Shown: piece after piece, positions 1-9,355 of the stretch | How positions within the stretch are numbered: position 1 is the stretch's first letter | Layout of the letters: every line of letters starts with the position of its first letter | From: Bacteroidales bacterium UBA4284 | GTDB taxonomy: Bacteria; Bacteroidota; Bacteroidia; Bacteroidales; UBA932 | NCBI GenBank assembly: GCA_002395925.1 | Contig: DGVM01000191.1 | Location: 18,800 to 82,799, forward strand | Direction of reading: 5' to 3' | Length of the DNA: 64,000 bases | Notes under the pieces: generated by a model | Database searches by the model: none | The model's input: only the letters and a program-made list of their open reading frames with translations | What the model was told of the DNA's origin: nothing | Program-made: the position numbers and the translations under genes

Positions 1-1163
1 TCGAAGAGGTTGCCGTAGCGCTCTGCCACCTTCTGATGACCCAGGCGGTTGATAGCCTCGGAAAAATCGAGGAAAACAGCCTTTCCTGTCTCGTTGACGC
101 CGAAGCCGGCATCGCACCTTTCCTTGGCGGCACGGGAAGCTACATCGCGGGGCACCAGGTTTCCGAAAGCGGGATAACGGCGCTCAAGATAGTAGTCGCG
201 GTCTTCTTCGGGAATCTGGGAAGCCTTGATCTGATGCTTGCGGAGTTTCTCCACGTCTTCTTTTTTCTTGGGAACCCAGATACGTCCGTCGTTACGGAGC
301 GACTCTGACATAAGGGTAAGCTTGCACTGCTGGTCTCCGTGTACGGGGATGCAGGTAGGATGGATCTGAGCGAAGCAGGGATTTGCAAAATAAGCTCCCT
401 TCTTGTAGCACTGAAGCGCAGCAGAACCGTTGGAATTCATTGCGTTGGTGGAAAGGAAATAGGTGTTTCCATATCCGCCGGTAGCAATTATGACGGCATG
501 GGCGCCGAAGCGCTCGAGCTGACCGGTAACCAGGTTGCGGGTGATTATACCCTTAGCCTCTCCGTTCACCACTACGAGGTCGAGCATCTCGTGCCTGGGA
601 TATGCCTTTACGGAACCGGATGCAATTTCTTTGTTGAGTGATGCATAGGCGCCGAGAAGAAGCTGCTGACCGGTTTGACCGCGGGCGTAGAAGGTACGGC
701 TGACCTGAACGCCACCGAACGAACGGTTTGCAAGATATCCGCCGTATTCGCGTGCGAAAGGAATACCCTGGGCGACACACTGGTCGATAATGGCTGCACT
801 TACCTCTGCGAGACGGTAAACGTTAGCTTCGCGGGAACGATAGTCTCCACCTTTGATGGTATCGTAGAAGAGACGATAAACGGAGTCGTTGTCGTTCTGG
901 TAATTCTTTGCTGCATTAATACCTCCCTGTGCGGCAATTGAGTGGGCACGGCGGGGTGAATCGCTGATACAGAAAATCTTTACGTTGTAACCAAGTTCTC
1001 CGAGGGAAGCAGCTGCAGATGCTCCTCCAAGACCTGTACCTACAACGATGATTTCGAGTTTACGCTTGTTGTTGGGGCTCACGAGGTGAATTTCCGACTT
1101 ACGCTTGGTCCATTTTTCGGCCAAGGGTCCTTCGGGAATCTTAGAGATTAATTTATCGGCCAT
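1..1163 (-). CDS. frdA: Fumarate reductase/succinate dehydrogenase flavoprotein subunit (3' end outside window)
   Basis: Catalytic flavoprotein of the membrane-associated fumarate reductase/succinate dehydrogenase, which interconverts fumarate and succinate in anaerobic respiration. The 387 visible residues begin [13 protein letters not shown] Rossmann FAD-binding segment ([17 protein letters not shown]) lies near residues 41-57, followed by [14 protein letters not shown], whose His is the usual site of covalent FAD attachment, and QIHPTCIP of the substrate site. The sequence matches the Bacteroidota-type long flavoprotein, usually around 640-660 residues, so roughly 40 percent is missing beyond position 1. 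The ATG at 1163 lies 33 bases after a TAAATTTG promoter box. The gene directly upstream on this strand is ruvB, not the cytochrome b subunit that precedes frdA in Bacteroides. Confidence 0.95.
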   Translation of the reverse strand, partial: MADKLISKIPEGPLAEKWTKRKSEIHLVSPNNKRKLEIIVVGTGLGGASAAASLGELGYNVKIFCISDSPRRAHSIAAQGGINAAKNYQNDNDSVYRLFYDTIKGGDYRSREANVYRLAEVSAAIIDQCVAQGIPFAREYGGYLANRSFGGVQVSRTFYARGQTGQQLLLGAYASLNKEIASGSVKAYPRHEMLDLVVVNGEAKGIITRNLVTGQLERFGAHAVIIATGGYGNTYFLSTNAMNSNGSAALQCYKKGAYFANPCFAQIHPTCIPVHGDQQCKLTLMSESLRNDGRIWVPKKKEDVEKLRKHQIKASQIPEEDRDYYLERRYPAFGNLVPRDVASRAAKERCDAGFGVNETGKAVFLDFSEAINRLGHQKVAERYGNLF

Positions 1164-1196
1164 TTTATAAAAATTATAGGTATTCAATAAAGTTTG

Positions 1197-1227
1197 CAAA
1201 TTTAGTTGTTTTTAAGCACAACTGCAA
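1197..1227 (-). promoter_or_regulatory. Bacteroidota-type promoter of frdA
   Basis: On the minus strand TTG (1227-1225) is followed after 20 bases by TAAATTTG (1204-1197), a full match to the Bacteroidota sigma-ABfr -7 box TAnnTTTG at standard spacing. It lies in the 64-base gap between ruvB and frdA, so frdA need not depend on ruvB transcription. Confidence 0.6.
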
Positions 1228-2250
1228 TCACTCGGAAAATAAAGTTCCTTCTTCGGGTTCTTTGTTTATTCCAAGATGCCGGTACGACAGTTCGGTGGCG
1301 ATTCGTCCTCTCTGCGTACGGACTATGAATCCCTCCTTGATGAGGAAAGGTTCGTAAACTTCTTCGAAGGTTCCCTGGTCTTCACCGATGGCTGTGGCGA
1401 TGGTATTTGCACCCACGGGGCCTCCCTTGAAAGTATTAATTATAGTGCGGAGTATCTTGTTGTCTATGGCATCGAGACCGCGTGTGTCGATATTGAGTTT
1501 ATCGAGCGCATATTTGGAAATATTGAGATCTATATGACCGTCTCCCATTACCTGGGCAAAATCGCGCACCCGCTTGAGAAGGCCGTTCGCTATACGGGGC
1601 GTTCCACGGCTGCGAAGAGCGATTTCGCGGGCTGCATCATTGTCGATTCCTATATTGAGTATCGCCGCACTGCGTTTTACTATCTTGATAAGCTGGTCTG
1701 TATCGTAATACTCAAGACCGCAGTTTATCCCGAATCTTTCGCGCAGGGGAGCTGTCAGCAGACCAGCACGGGTAGTGGCGCCCACAAGGGTGAATGGATT
1801 GAGGGAAATCCGCACCGACCTCGCGCCGGGACCTTTGTCTATCATTATGTCGATAACGTAATCTTCCATCGCGGAGTAAAGGTATTCCTCCACTTCCGGA
1901 GAAAGACGGTGGATTTCGTCGATAAACAGCACATCGCCCGTTTCGAGGGAAGTAAGCAGGCCCGCAAGGTCGCCCGGCCTGTCGAGCACAGGGCCGGATG
2001 TTACCTTCATGTTCACTCCCATCTCGTTGGCGATGATATGTGCAAGAGTGGTCTTTCCAAGTCCCGGAGGACCATGGAACAGTGTGTGATCCAGGGCTTC
2101 TCCGCGCATCTTTGCAGCCTGGATATAGATTCTAAGATTGGATACTATTTCGCCCTGGCCTGTGAAATCTTCGAGTTCCCGAGGTCTTATAATTCCGTCT
2201 AAATCCTTATCTTTGCCCTCGTTTGTATTGTGTGGGTTAAAGTCGGTCAT
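1228..2250 (-). CDS. ruvB: Holliday junction branch migration ATPase RuvB
   Basis: AAA+ motor that, with RuvA, drives branch migration of Holliday junctions before RuvC resolution. The protein is 340 residues, the usual RuvB length. Visible are [11 protein letters not shown] at the start of the ATPase, Walker [12 protein letters not shown] (residues 60-70), Walker [10 protein letters not shown], sensor [10 protein letters not shown], the RFG arginine-finger region, the sensor II region ([12 protein letters not shown]) and the C-terminal winged helix ending [20 protein letters not shown]. The start MTDFNPHN is 22 bases from a TATATTTG promoter box. ruvA and ruvC are not in the window, as is common in Bacteroidales. 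Confidence 0.97.
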   Translation of the reverse strand: MTDFNPHNTNEGKDKDLDGIIRPRELEDFTGQGEIVSNLRIYIQAAKMRGEALDHTLFHGPPGLGKTTLAHIIANEMGVNMKVTSGPVLDRPGDLAGLLTSLETGDVLFIDEIHRLSPEVEEYLYSAMEDYVIDIMIDKGPGARSVRISLNPFTLVGATTRAGLLTAPLRERFGINCGLEYYDTDQLIKIVKRSAAILNIGIDNDAAREIALRSRGTPRIANGLLKRVRDFAQVMGDGHIDLNISKYALDKLNIDTRGLDAIDNKILRTIINTFKGGPVGANTIATAIGEDQGTFEEVYEPFLIKEGFIVRTQRGRIATELSYRHLGINKEPEEGTLFSE

Positions 2251-2272
2251 TCCGCCTGATTATTTATTATTA

Positions 2273-2280
2273 CAAATATA
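2273..2280 (-). promoter_or_regulatory. -7 promoter box of ruvB
   Basis: The minus strand reads TATATTTG, a perfect TAnnTTTG, 22 bases before the ruvB ATG. No clear TTTG -33 box is visible at the expected distance in the T-rich upstream sequence. Confidence 0.45.
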
Positions 2281-2507
2281 ATTGTTTTTAATTTTATTTT
2301 GTTGTTGTTTTATTATTCTGTCAGTATGTTGAAAACTTAAAAAGGCTATTGACAATCAATAATTTAACACTTAAAGTACAGTTAAAAACTTTGTTGGAGG
2401 ATTATTATTTTTCTGTTAAAAACCCGGCAACCTTTATTTTTAACACGAAAATAACAAGGTTATAAACATACTTTTCAACACAATGAATACTGATGATTTG
2501 TTTTATA
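2281..2507. other. AT-rich gene-free spacer with DnaA-box-like 9-mers
   Basis: No credible gene lies between ruvB (ends 2250) and mfd (starts 2741). This first part is very AT-rich. It carries TTTTCAACA at 2472-2480, the same 9-mer inverted at 2327-2335, TTATAAACA at 2460-2468 and an inverted TTTTTAACA at 2414-2422, all near matches to the DnaA box TTWTNCACA. The flanking genes run away from it in both directions. These traits fit a replication origin or a divergent promoter region; the sequence does not decide between them. Confidence 0.3.
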
Positions 2508-2694
2508 ATAAGATATTACAGTTTGCAGACCGTCTGCGCCCACGCAGCCGTGAGTGGGAGGGGCCCGTCGTTAAGGCAGGGAGTCTGAGGGGAACGCCCC
2601 TCAGTCCCCTGGGGGTGCAGGGGGATAGTAGTCATCCTGTCGAAGACAGGGATAGGCCGCTTGCGGCCGTAGTCTGCAAACTGTAATATCTTAT
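2508..2694. repeat. 187 bp palindromic element with perfect 23 bp terminal inverted repeats
   Basis: Positions 2508-2530 and 2672-2694 are perfect 23-base reverse complements (outer end ataagatatt, inner end tttgcagac). The interior is GC-rich, unlike its surroundings, and contains three further perfect hairpins: CTGAGGGG-aacg-CCCCTCAG at 2585-2604, CCTGTC-gaa-GACAGG at 2636-2650, and GGCCGC-tt-GCGGCC at 2655-2668. A 67-codon open frame across it shows no protein-like character. It resembles a miniature inverted-repeat or REP-like mobile element, or a structured RNA/terminator. No flanking target-site duplication is obvious. Confidence 0.6.
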
Positions 2695-2740
2695 ATTTAT
2701 TATTTAATTTTTAAAAAGTAACATATAATAAATAAATATA

Positions 2741-5700
2741 TTGATAAACAGTAAATCAACGTCAAAACTCATAGACAGGATATCTTCTGGTAAAGATGTA
2801 TTCTGTAAGGGTCTGTTCCTGTCGGCAAGGTGGTTCGTTTTAAGCGACGCTGCGAAGGATGGGCTCAATTTCATAATTTTGCCCGGAAGGGAAGCGGCGG
2901 AATACTGCGCTTCGGATCTCTATGGGCTCACCAGCGGAGATACGGTGTTTTTCCTTCCTTCATCAGGCAAGAATATAGAAAGGAGCAATTACAAGTCATC
3001 TCTTGGAGTACAGCGTACAGCAGCTGTAGAAAAGATACTCTCAAATAAAAAAGAGAAGGTATTCATAATCACCTATCCGGAGGCGCTCGAAGAAGGAATA
3101 CCGAGCCGCAAAAAGCTTTCCGATTCCGTATTCACGCTTTCGGCCGGTCAGGAAATATCCCACGACGCCCTGTCTTCGCGCCTGGCCGCAGAAGGATTCG
3201 AAAAAGTGGATTTCGTGTCCGCACCGGGTCAGTTTGCAATACGTGGCTCCATTGTTGACATATTCTCATATTCGCGCAACCTTCCTTTCCGCGTATCCTT
3301 CTGGGGAGACGAAATAGAGAAGATAAATATCTTCGATTGCAATACCCAACTCTCTAAGGAACAGATAGAAAAAGCAGAGATAGTATCAGGAATAGTATCT
3401 GACTGCTCAGAAGAAGACGAAGTAAATATCCTTGATACGCTGCCACCGGAATCCCTGGTGTGGCTGGATTCCTCCGACATGTACAAGGAGAAGGATTTCT
3501 TCGCGCTTACCAAAAAATATCAGAGGGTGTTCATAGACACTCCGCTGTCGAGTCAGGAAGAGGATACGATAGATTTCGAAATAGCACCTCAACCCGTTTT
3601 CAACAAGAACTTCGAACTGCTGACCGAAGATATTAGGGAGAAGATAGAGGGTGGATACAAAGTGCTGATTTACGGCGAGAAAGTCAACCAGCTCGACAGG
3701 ATTCAGTCGATTCTTTCGCAGAATGGAGGATTGCTCCCCGAATTCGTTAAGGGGCAGAATATTCACAACGGATTCATCGACAAGCAGGATAAGGTATGCT
3801 GCTATTCCGACCACGAAATATTCGACCGTTTCCACAGGGTAAACCTGCGTAGGAGCGTTGAAAAGACGGAGCAGCTTACCATCAACGACCTGAATTCCTT
3901 CAACATAGGCGACTACGTGGTGCATATAGATCACGGAGTAGGCGTGTTCGGAGGCCTCGTGAGGCTGCGCGACGACTTCGGGCGTATAAACGAAGTTGTA
4001 AAACTTACATACAAGGATGGCGACGTGGTATTCGTATCGGTACACGCGCTTCATAAGATATCCCGTTTCCGCTCCCGCGACGGCGAACCTCCCAAGATAA
4101 ACAAGCTTGGTTCCAAGACATGGACGGCGCTCAAGAGCAGTGCCAAGTCGAGGGTAAAGGATATAGCGAAAGACCTCATCCAGCTCTACGCACGCCGCAA
4201 GGCATCGAAAGCCTATGCATTCTCTCCCGACACTTACCTTCAGGAAGAACTCGAATCTTCCTTTATGTACGAAGACACACCCGATCAGGAGCTGGCGTCA
4301 AAAGCGGTCAAGAGGGATATGGAGGACACCTGTCCCATGGACAGGCTCGTATGCGGCGACGTAGGATTCGGCAAGACAGAAATTGCCATACGTGCAGCTT
4401 TCAAGGCTGCAGTTGACGGCAAGCAGACTGCCGTGCTTGTTCCTACCACCATTCTTGCCCTGCAGCATTTCACAACCTTCTCCGATCGGCTCAAGAACCT
4501 TCCGTGTACGATAGATTACGTAAGCCGCCTACGTACTGCCAAAGAGATAAACGACATCAAGAAGCGTCTCGAAGAAGGCAAGATAGACATACTTATAGGA
4601 ACCCATAAGATCCTGTCCGATGCGTTTGTATTCAAGGACTTGGGCCTTCTGATAATCGATGAGGAACAGAAATTCGGAGTCTCTGCCAAAGAAAAGCTGC
4701 GCAAACTCAAGACAGCCGTGGACACGCTTACGCTCACCGCGACTCCGATTCCGAGGACCCTGCAGTTTTCCCTGCTCGGAGCCCGCGACCTCAGCATCAT
4801 CAATACGCCACCGCCCAACCGCATCCCGGTACAGACCGAGATAATCCTTTTCGACAAGGAAGAAATTCGCAGCATCATAAACTACGAACTCAACCGCGGC
4901 GGCCAGGTATTCTTCCTTCACAACAAGGTTGAGGAACTCCCCGCCATCTACGAAATTCTGCATCGCCTGGTACCGGATATGAAGATATGCATGGCCCACG
5001 GTCAGATGGATTCCAAAGAACTGGAAAACAAGATGTTGGAATTTATTCGCGGCGACTACGACATGCTGCTGTGCACGACCATCATAGAGAACGGGCTCGA
5101 TATTCCGAATGCCAACACCATCATAATAAACCAGGCCCAGAACATAGGTCTGAGCGACCTGCATCAGTTGCGCGGCCGCGTGGGGCGTTCCAACAAGAAG
5201 GCGTTCTGCTACCTCATAGTGCCTCCTCTGACCACCCTGACCGACGACGCCCGCCGCAGACTCAAGGCTATAGAAGAGTTCAGCGACCTGGGAAGCGGAT
5301 TCAATATCGCCATGCAGGATCTGGACATTCGCGGAGCAGGCAACCTTCTGGGTGCCGAACAGAGCGGATTCATAAGCGACATGGGCTTCGAAACATACCA
5401 GAAAATCCTGTCGGAAGCGATGGAGGAACTTGGAATCGAGGCCGGAATAGTAACCCGCAGCGACCGTGGAGCCTTTACCACCGACTGCACCATCGAAACC
5501 GACCAGCAGGCCCTCATACCGGATGACTACATCGACATAACAGCCGAAAAGATAAGGATTTACAAACAGCTTGATTCGCTCTCGTCCGACAAGGAACTCG
5601 ACCTGTTCGCCCTTCAGCTCCAGGACCGTTTCGGGCACATGCCTCCCCAGATAGAGAACCTCTTCGAAGTGGTCAAGATAAGGAATGCCGGCGCCAGGCT

Positions 5701-5926
5701 GGGATTTGACAAGATAGTTATAAAGAACGGCATGTTCATAGCCTTCTTCATTGCCAACCAAATGTCTCCTTATTTTCAGTCCGACGTATTCAGCAGGGTA
5801 CTTGAAAGGGTGAATGCCGGAGTTTATTCGCTGGAATTCAAACAGAGCAAGGGACGACTCAAACTGATTACCCGGGGTGTTGACTCTCTTCAAAAAGCAA
5901 GGCTTATACTGAGTAAGTTGGAATAA
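2741..5926 (+). CDS. mfd: Transcription-repair coupling factor Mfd
   Basis: DNA translocase that displaces RNA polymerase stalled at lesions and recruits UvrA. The protein is 1061 residues, slightly shorter than E. coli Mfd (1148). The N-terminus carries the UvrB-like module (ADPG-like FAIRGSIVDIFSY). The CarD-like RNA polymerase-interaction domain begins near residue 388 (IGDYVVHIDHGVGVF). The RecG-type helicase core has Walker A GDVGFGKTE (about 538-546), DEEQ near 639, TATPIPRTLQ, and QLRGRVGRS near 810. The C-terminal TRCF domain follows. The start is TTG, since no in-frame ATG lies near the family N-terminus; this is inferred. It is the first gene rightward of the spacer. Confidence 0.96.
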   Translation: MINSKSTSKLIDRISSGKDVFCKGLFLSARWFVLSDAAKDGLNFIILPGREAAEYCASDLYGLTSGDTVFFLPSSGKNIERSNYKSSLGVQRTAAVEKILSNKKEKVFIITYPEALEEGIPSRKKLSDSVFTLSAGQEISHDALSSRLAAEGFEKVDFVSAPGQFAIRGSIVDIFSYSRNLPFRVSFWGDEIEKINIFDCNTQLSKEQIEKAEIVSGIVSDCSEEDEVNILDTLPPESLVWLDSSDMYKEKDFFALTKKYQRVFIDTPLSSQEEDTIDFEIAPQPVFNKNFELLTEDIREKIEGGYKVLIYGEKVNQLDRIQSILSQNGGLLPEFVKGQNIHNGFIDKQDKVCCYSDHEIFDRFHRVNLRRSVEKTEQLTINDLNSFNIGDYVVHIDHGVGVFGGLVRLRDDFGRINEVVKLTYKDGDVVFVSVHALHKISRFRSRDGEPPKINKLGSKTWTALKSSAKSRVKDIAKDLIQLYARRKASKAYAFSPDTYLQEELESSFMYEDTPDQELASKAVKRDMEDTCPMDRLVCGDVGFGKTEIAIRAAFKAAVDGKQTAVLVPTTILALQHFTTFSDRLKNLPCTIDYVSRLRTAKEINDIKKRLEEGKIDILIGTHKILSDAFVFKDLGLLIIDEEQKFGVSAKEKLRKLKTAVDTLTLTATPIPRTLQFSLLGARDLSIINTPPPNRIPVQTEIILFDKEEIRSIINYELNRGGQVFFLHNKVEELPAIYEILHRLVPDMKICMAHGQMDSKELENKMLEFIRGDYDMLLCTTIIENGLDIPNANTIIINQAQNIGLSDLHQLRGRVGRSNKKAFCYLIVPPLTTLTDDARRRLKAIEEFSDLGSGFNIAMQDLDIRGAGNLLGAEQSGFISDMGFETYQKILSEAMEELGIEAGIVTRSDRGAFTTDCTIETDQQALIPDDYIDITAEKIRIYKQLDSLSSDKELDLFALQLQDRFGHMPPQIENLFEVVKIRNAGARLGFDKIVIKNGMFIAFFIANQMSPYFQSDVFSRVLERVNAGVYSLEFKQSKGRLKLITRGVDSLQKARLILSKLE

Positions 5927-5932
5927 ATTTTC

Positions 5933-5940
5933 TATCTTTG
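5933..5940 (+). promoter_or_regulatory. -7 promoter box upstream of coaX
   Basis: TATCTTTG, a full TAnnTTTG match, lies just after the mfd stop and 22 bases before the coaX ATG. The -33 box is weak. Confidence 0.4.
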
Positions 5941-5962
5941 CAAGTTTGCTGATTGGAATCAA

Positions 5963-6691
5963 ATGTCTAATCTGTTAGTGGTAATAGGCAATACTGCCGT
6001 CAAGGCAGCCTGGTCGGACGGTACCGTTCTCGGCAAAACATTCCGTTACCAGGGCGAGAGGGTTATAGATTTCATAACCTCACTCACCGCCAGACAGGCT
6101 CCGCTCGTCATGGCGGTGGTGTCGGTGCGCGACATCAACCAGGAAGAAAAAGCCGCCCTGCAGGAAGCATGTTCCAATCTGCTGCTCCTCGATACGGCCA
6201 GCCCCGACGCCCTTTCGGATTACGGATTCCCGTCGTACCTGACCTTCGACAGGGCAGCATCCCTTGTTGCCGCGAGATACCTCTTCAAAGACAAGGCCTG
6301 CACCGTATTCGACCTTGGAACAACCCTCACCGTCGATTTCATGGACAGTGAAGGAATGTATCAGGGAGGCAATATCTCTCTTGGGTGCCGCACCCGCTTC
6401 AAAGCCGTAAACCGCTATTCCAGGGCACTGCCGCTGGTAAACATGCCCGCTTCGACATCCTTTCCCGGCACGTCCCTCACGTCCTCGATAGAGTCCGGCA
6501 TAATTTCGGGTATAAAGTTTGAAATAGAAGGATATATCGGCTCAAATCCCGGGAACGTGGTGATCTTTACAGGCGGAGATGCAGTTTATTTTGCTCAGCA
6601 AATGAAAAATTCCATCTTTGTAGTCAGCAACCTCGGGCTCATGGGCCTCGCAATAATTACCGATGAATATGTCAAAAAGAATATTGCATAG
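5963..6691 (+). CDS. coaX: Type III pantothenate kinase-like protein
   Basis: CoaX phosphorylates pantothenate in the first step of coenzyme A synthesis and uses an ASKHA fold. The 242 residues match family length. Present are GNTAVKAAW (9-17), FDRAAS with the probable catalytic-base Asp96, DLGTTLTVDF (117-126), GGNISLGCRTRFKAVN, and IFTGGDA in the C-terminal half. Two departures are visible: the family motif D-x-G-N-T reads V-I-G-N-T, so the conserved N-terminal Asp is Val7, and G-x-D-R reads L-T-F-D-R. It may be impaired or altered in metal/ATP use. It opens a gene order typical of Bacteroides (coaX, outer-membrane protein, TPR, lptC, ppiD). Confidence 0.85.
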   Translation: MSNLLVVIGNTAVKAAWSDGTVLGKTFRYQGERVIDFITSLTARQAPLVMAVVSVRDINQEEKAALQEACSNLLLLDTASPDALSDYGFPSYLTFDRAASLVAARYLFKDKACTVFDLGTTLTVDFMDSEGMYQGGNISLGCRTRFKAVNRYSRALPLVNMPASTSFPGTSLTSSIESGIISGIKFEIEGYIGSNPGNVVIFTGGDAVYFAQQMKNSIFVVSNLGLMGLAIITDEYVKKNIA

Positions 6692-7991
6692 CCTCCTTGC
6701 GGCAGTAACTCTGTCACTTTTTTCCGGACTGGACATGGGTGCCCAGACCTTCGGAAGCTATACACCCTATTCGATATTCGGTGTAGGCGACCTGGCGACC
6801 CCCGGTACCGCTTACAACAAATCCATGGGCGGAGTGGGCATAGCCTCGCACAGCCACAGGTTCATCAATCCCCTCAACCCTGCCGCCGCAAGCGCCCGCG
6901 ACACCCTTGCGTTCATGGCCGACTATTCCATCATCCAGGACAATAAGATATTCCGTCAGGGAGACATGCGCTCCGCATCCAATACGGCGAACATAGGCGA
7001 CCTCATCATATCCTTCCCCATCTGGAAGTCTTCCGCCATGATGGTCGGAATCATGCCGTTCAGCAGTACCGGTTACGACTATTCATACGCTTTCACAGAC
7101 CCCTCAATTATCGGACGAACCGGTAACATTTTCTATACTGCAGAGGGTCAAGGCAGTATGTACCAACTGTTTGCGACGGCATCGGCAACGTTCTGGAGAA
7201 GGCTTTCCGTAGGAGCACAGTTCATCTATTTTTTCGGAAAGAACGAAAAGACATTCACAGAATCTTTTTCCGACGCATCATATAACGGCGCCAACAACGG
7301 GCATGTACTTCAGCTGTCGGCTCCCGCAGGCAAGTTCGGACTGCAGTACGAGCAGCCCATCGGAACCAAGGCCTCCATCACCCTTGGAGCTACATACCGT
7401 ACAGCCGCCACCCTGGGCGGACATACCAAGAGTTTCCGCTTTTCCGACGGCAGCGCGGCTTCCGACACCCTGTATTACAAGAGCGGAGTACCCGAAGGGG
7501 TGCGGCTTGCCAGCGAGAAGGGCATTGGCCTGAGTTTCCGCTATGCCGACAAGTTCCAGGCCGAATTCGACTACACCCGTTCCGACTGGACGTCAACCGG
7601 TCTGGACAAGACTGAAGGTTTCGCCGGCAACCTGCGTGCAGGAGAAGGACGCTCCGTCTTTACGACCTCCGTTTCCGAATCTTTCCGCCTCGGAGTGGAA
7701 TACGTACCCGGCAGAAACGACATCCGTTATTACTGGCGCAAGATAGCCTACCGCGCCGGTGCATACTGGAAAAACGAATATTATCTCATCGACGGGAACC
7801 CCGTAAATTCCTATGGAATAACGCTTGGAGCCACGCTTCCGGTGTTCCGCTGGTACAACGGAATCACTTTTGGCATGGACTTTGGACAGAGGGGCTCTTT
7901 GAAGAACAATCTGGTCAGAGAGACATACATCAATTTCTCAGTCGGCTTCAACCTGTTCGACATCTGGTTCCAGAAGTTCGCGTACGATTAG
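6663..7991 (+). CDS. Predicted outer-membrane beta-barrel protein downstream of coaX
   Basis: 442 residues with a signal peptide (MNMSKRILHSLLAAVTLSLF, cleavage near MGA/QTF). The body is rich in alternating aromatic/polar strands (FSLPFRYADKFQAEFDY-like) and ends in hydrophobic strands with a C-terminal aromatic (QKFAYD), typical of an outer-membrane barrel. The early segment YTPYSIFGVGDL ... KSMGGVGIA is the conserved start of a Bacteroidota family resembling OmpP1/FadL transporters. It overlaps the coaX end by 29 bases from the ATG at 6663; an ATG at 6669 is an equal alternative. The substrate is unknown; the neighbours concern LPS transport and outer-membrane folding. Confidence 0.8.
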   Translation: MNMSKRILHSLLAAVTLSLFSGLDMGAQTFGSYTPYSIFGVGDLATPGTAYNKSMGGVGIASHSHRFINPLNPAAASARDTLAFMADYSIIQDNKIFRQGDMRSASNTANIGDLIISFPIWKSSAMMVGIMPFSSTGYDYSYAFTDPSIIGRTGNIFYTAEGQGSMYQLFATASATFWRRLSVGAQFIYFFGKNEKTFTESFSDASYNGANNGHVLQLSAPAGKFGLQYEQPIGTKASITLGATYRTAATLGGHTKSFRFSDGSAASDTLYYKSGVPEGVRLASEKGIGLSFRYADKFQAEFDYTRSDWTSTGLDKTEGFAGNLRAGEGRSVFTTSVSESFRLGVEYVPGRNDIRYYWRKIAYRAGAYWKNEYYLIDGNPVNSYGITLGATLPVFRWYNGITFGMDFGQRGSLKNNLVRETYINFSVGFNLFDIWFQKFAYD

Positions 7992-8022
7992 TTAAAGTGT
8001 AAAACTAAAAAAACCGATCGAT

Positions 8023-9354
8023 ATGAAAAAAGTATTTTTAGCGGCAATCAGCCTGTTGGCTCTTCTCCCCGCAGCCCGCGTATCCGCACAGGATATGAGC
8101 AAATACGGCGAGAATGCAGAGGAGTGCGTAAAGTACCTCTCCTATTACACTGAGTATTATAAGCAGAAGAATTATAACGACGCCATCCCCAACTGGCGCC
8201 AGGCATATAAGCTGTGTCCTCCTACCTGCAGCCAGAACCTGCTTATCCACGGCTCCGACCTCGTATCGAGGCTCATTGCCAAGAACTCCAAGAACCCCGA
8301 GCTGGTCGCAGGTCTTGTGGATACCCTTCTCACCCTCCAGGACCAGAGGGCTGAGCTGTATCCCAAGTATGCGGTGACGGCACTCAACAACAAGGCCACA
8401 TATACCGCCAAGTATCTGTCCAAGGATCCTAAAAGGGCCTTTGACGTTTATGAAGGCGTGATAGCCGCCCTCGGCGACAAGACCAAGGCGTCCGTGCTGT
8501 TCAACGATTTCAAGACAGCTGTCGATCTCTATGAAGAGAAGGCCATCGGTACCGAAGAAGTCCTCAACCTGTACCAGCGCAATATCGAGATGCTCGGCGC
8601 GATAGTCCCTGCCTCCGATATCGAGAGCAAGCAGATTTCCGACTTCCGCACAAACATCGAGACCCTGTTCATCAACAGCAAAGTGGCGTCCTGCGACGAC
8701 CTGCTTGCCCTTTTCGGTCCCCGCTACGAGGCCAATCCCGAAGATCTTGCACTTGCGACCAACATCGTCAAGATGCTCTCGCTCGCTCAGGATTGCAACG
8801 ACAACGACCTCTTCCTGAACGCCGTGACCACCATGTACAAGCTCGATCCTTCCGCAGCGGCTGCATACTACCTGTACAAGCTGCACTCATCCAAGGACAA
8901 CGTATCAGATGCAGTCAAGTACCTGCAGGAGGCTATCGACCGTGATGATTCCGACGAAAAGCAGGATGCATCCTATCTCTACGAGCTTGCTGTGTACTGC
9001 TTCAAGAACGGACGTTCAGCCGCTGCATACGAAGCTGCAAGCAAGGTTCCCGCACTGGACGAATCGCTCGCCGGCAAGTCCTATCTGCTTATCGGAACCA
9101 TCTGGGGTTCAACCACCTGCGGCGGAGACGAAATCGCACGTCGTGCACCTTACTGGGTGGCATGCGACTACATGAACAGGGCCAAGGCTGCCGACGCCTC
9201 CCTCACCGACGACGCCAACCGCTATATCGGCCAGTACAGCAGGTATTTCCCTCCTGCAGCCGATGCCTTCATGTACGACATCACCAACGGTCAGACCTAC
9301 ACCGTCGTCTGCGGCGGAATGAGGGCCACCACGACCGTGAGGACCGTTAAGTAA
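8023..9354 (+). CDS. Periplasmic TPR-repeat protein of the lptC-ppiD cluster
   Basis: 443 residues with a clear signal peptide (MKKVFLAAISLLALLPAARVSA/QD). The remainder is helical with degenerate tetratricopeptide-type repeats (YYKQKNYNDAIPNWRQAYKLCP near the N-terminus; later SDAVKYLQEAIDR and AVYCFKNGRSAAAYEAA). It belongs to a conserved Bacteroidota family encoded between the coaX-linked barrel protein and LptC. A scaffold role in envelope assembly is likely but inferred. Its stop is one base before the next start, so the two are probably translationally coupled. Confidence 0.8.
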   Translation: MKKVFLAAISLLALLPAARVSAQDMSKYGENAEECVKYLSYYTEYYKQKNYNDAIPNWRQAYKLCPPTCSQNLLIHGSDLVSRLIAKNSKNPELVAGLVDTLLTLQDQRAELYPKYAVTALNNKATYTAKYLSKDPKRAFDVYEGVIAALGDKTKASVLFNDFKTAVDLYEEKAIGTEEVLNLYQRNIEMLGAIVPASDIESKQISDFRTNIETLFINSKVASCDDLLALFGPRYEANPEDLALATNIVKMLSLAQDCNDNDLFLNAVTTMYKLDPSAAAAYYLYKLHSSKDNVSDAVKYLQEAIDRDDSDEKQDASYLYELAVYCFKNGRSAAAYEAASKVPALDESLAGKSYLLIGTIWGSTTCGGDEIARRAPYWVACDYMNRAKAADASLTDDANRYIGQYSRYFPPAADAFMYDITNGQTYTVVCGGMRATTTVRTVK

Positions 9355-9355
9355 T

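Noticed and set aside
2483..2686. 67-codon frame inside the palindromic element
   Set aside because: Composition follows hairpin sequence; it includes both inverted-repeat arms and has no protein-like pattern.
4529..5962. 477-codon minus-strand open frame opposite the mfd helicase
   Set aside because: Mfd motifs are unambiguous on the plus strand; the antisense translation is not protein-like.
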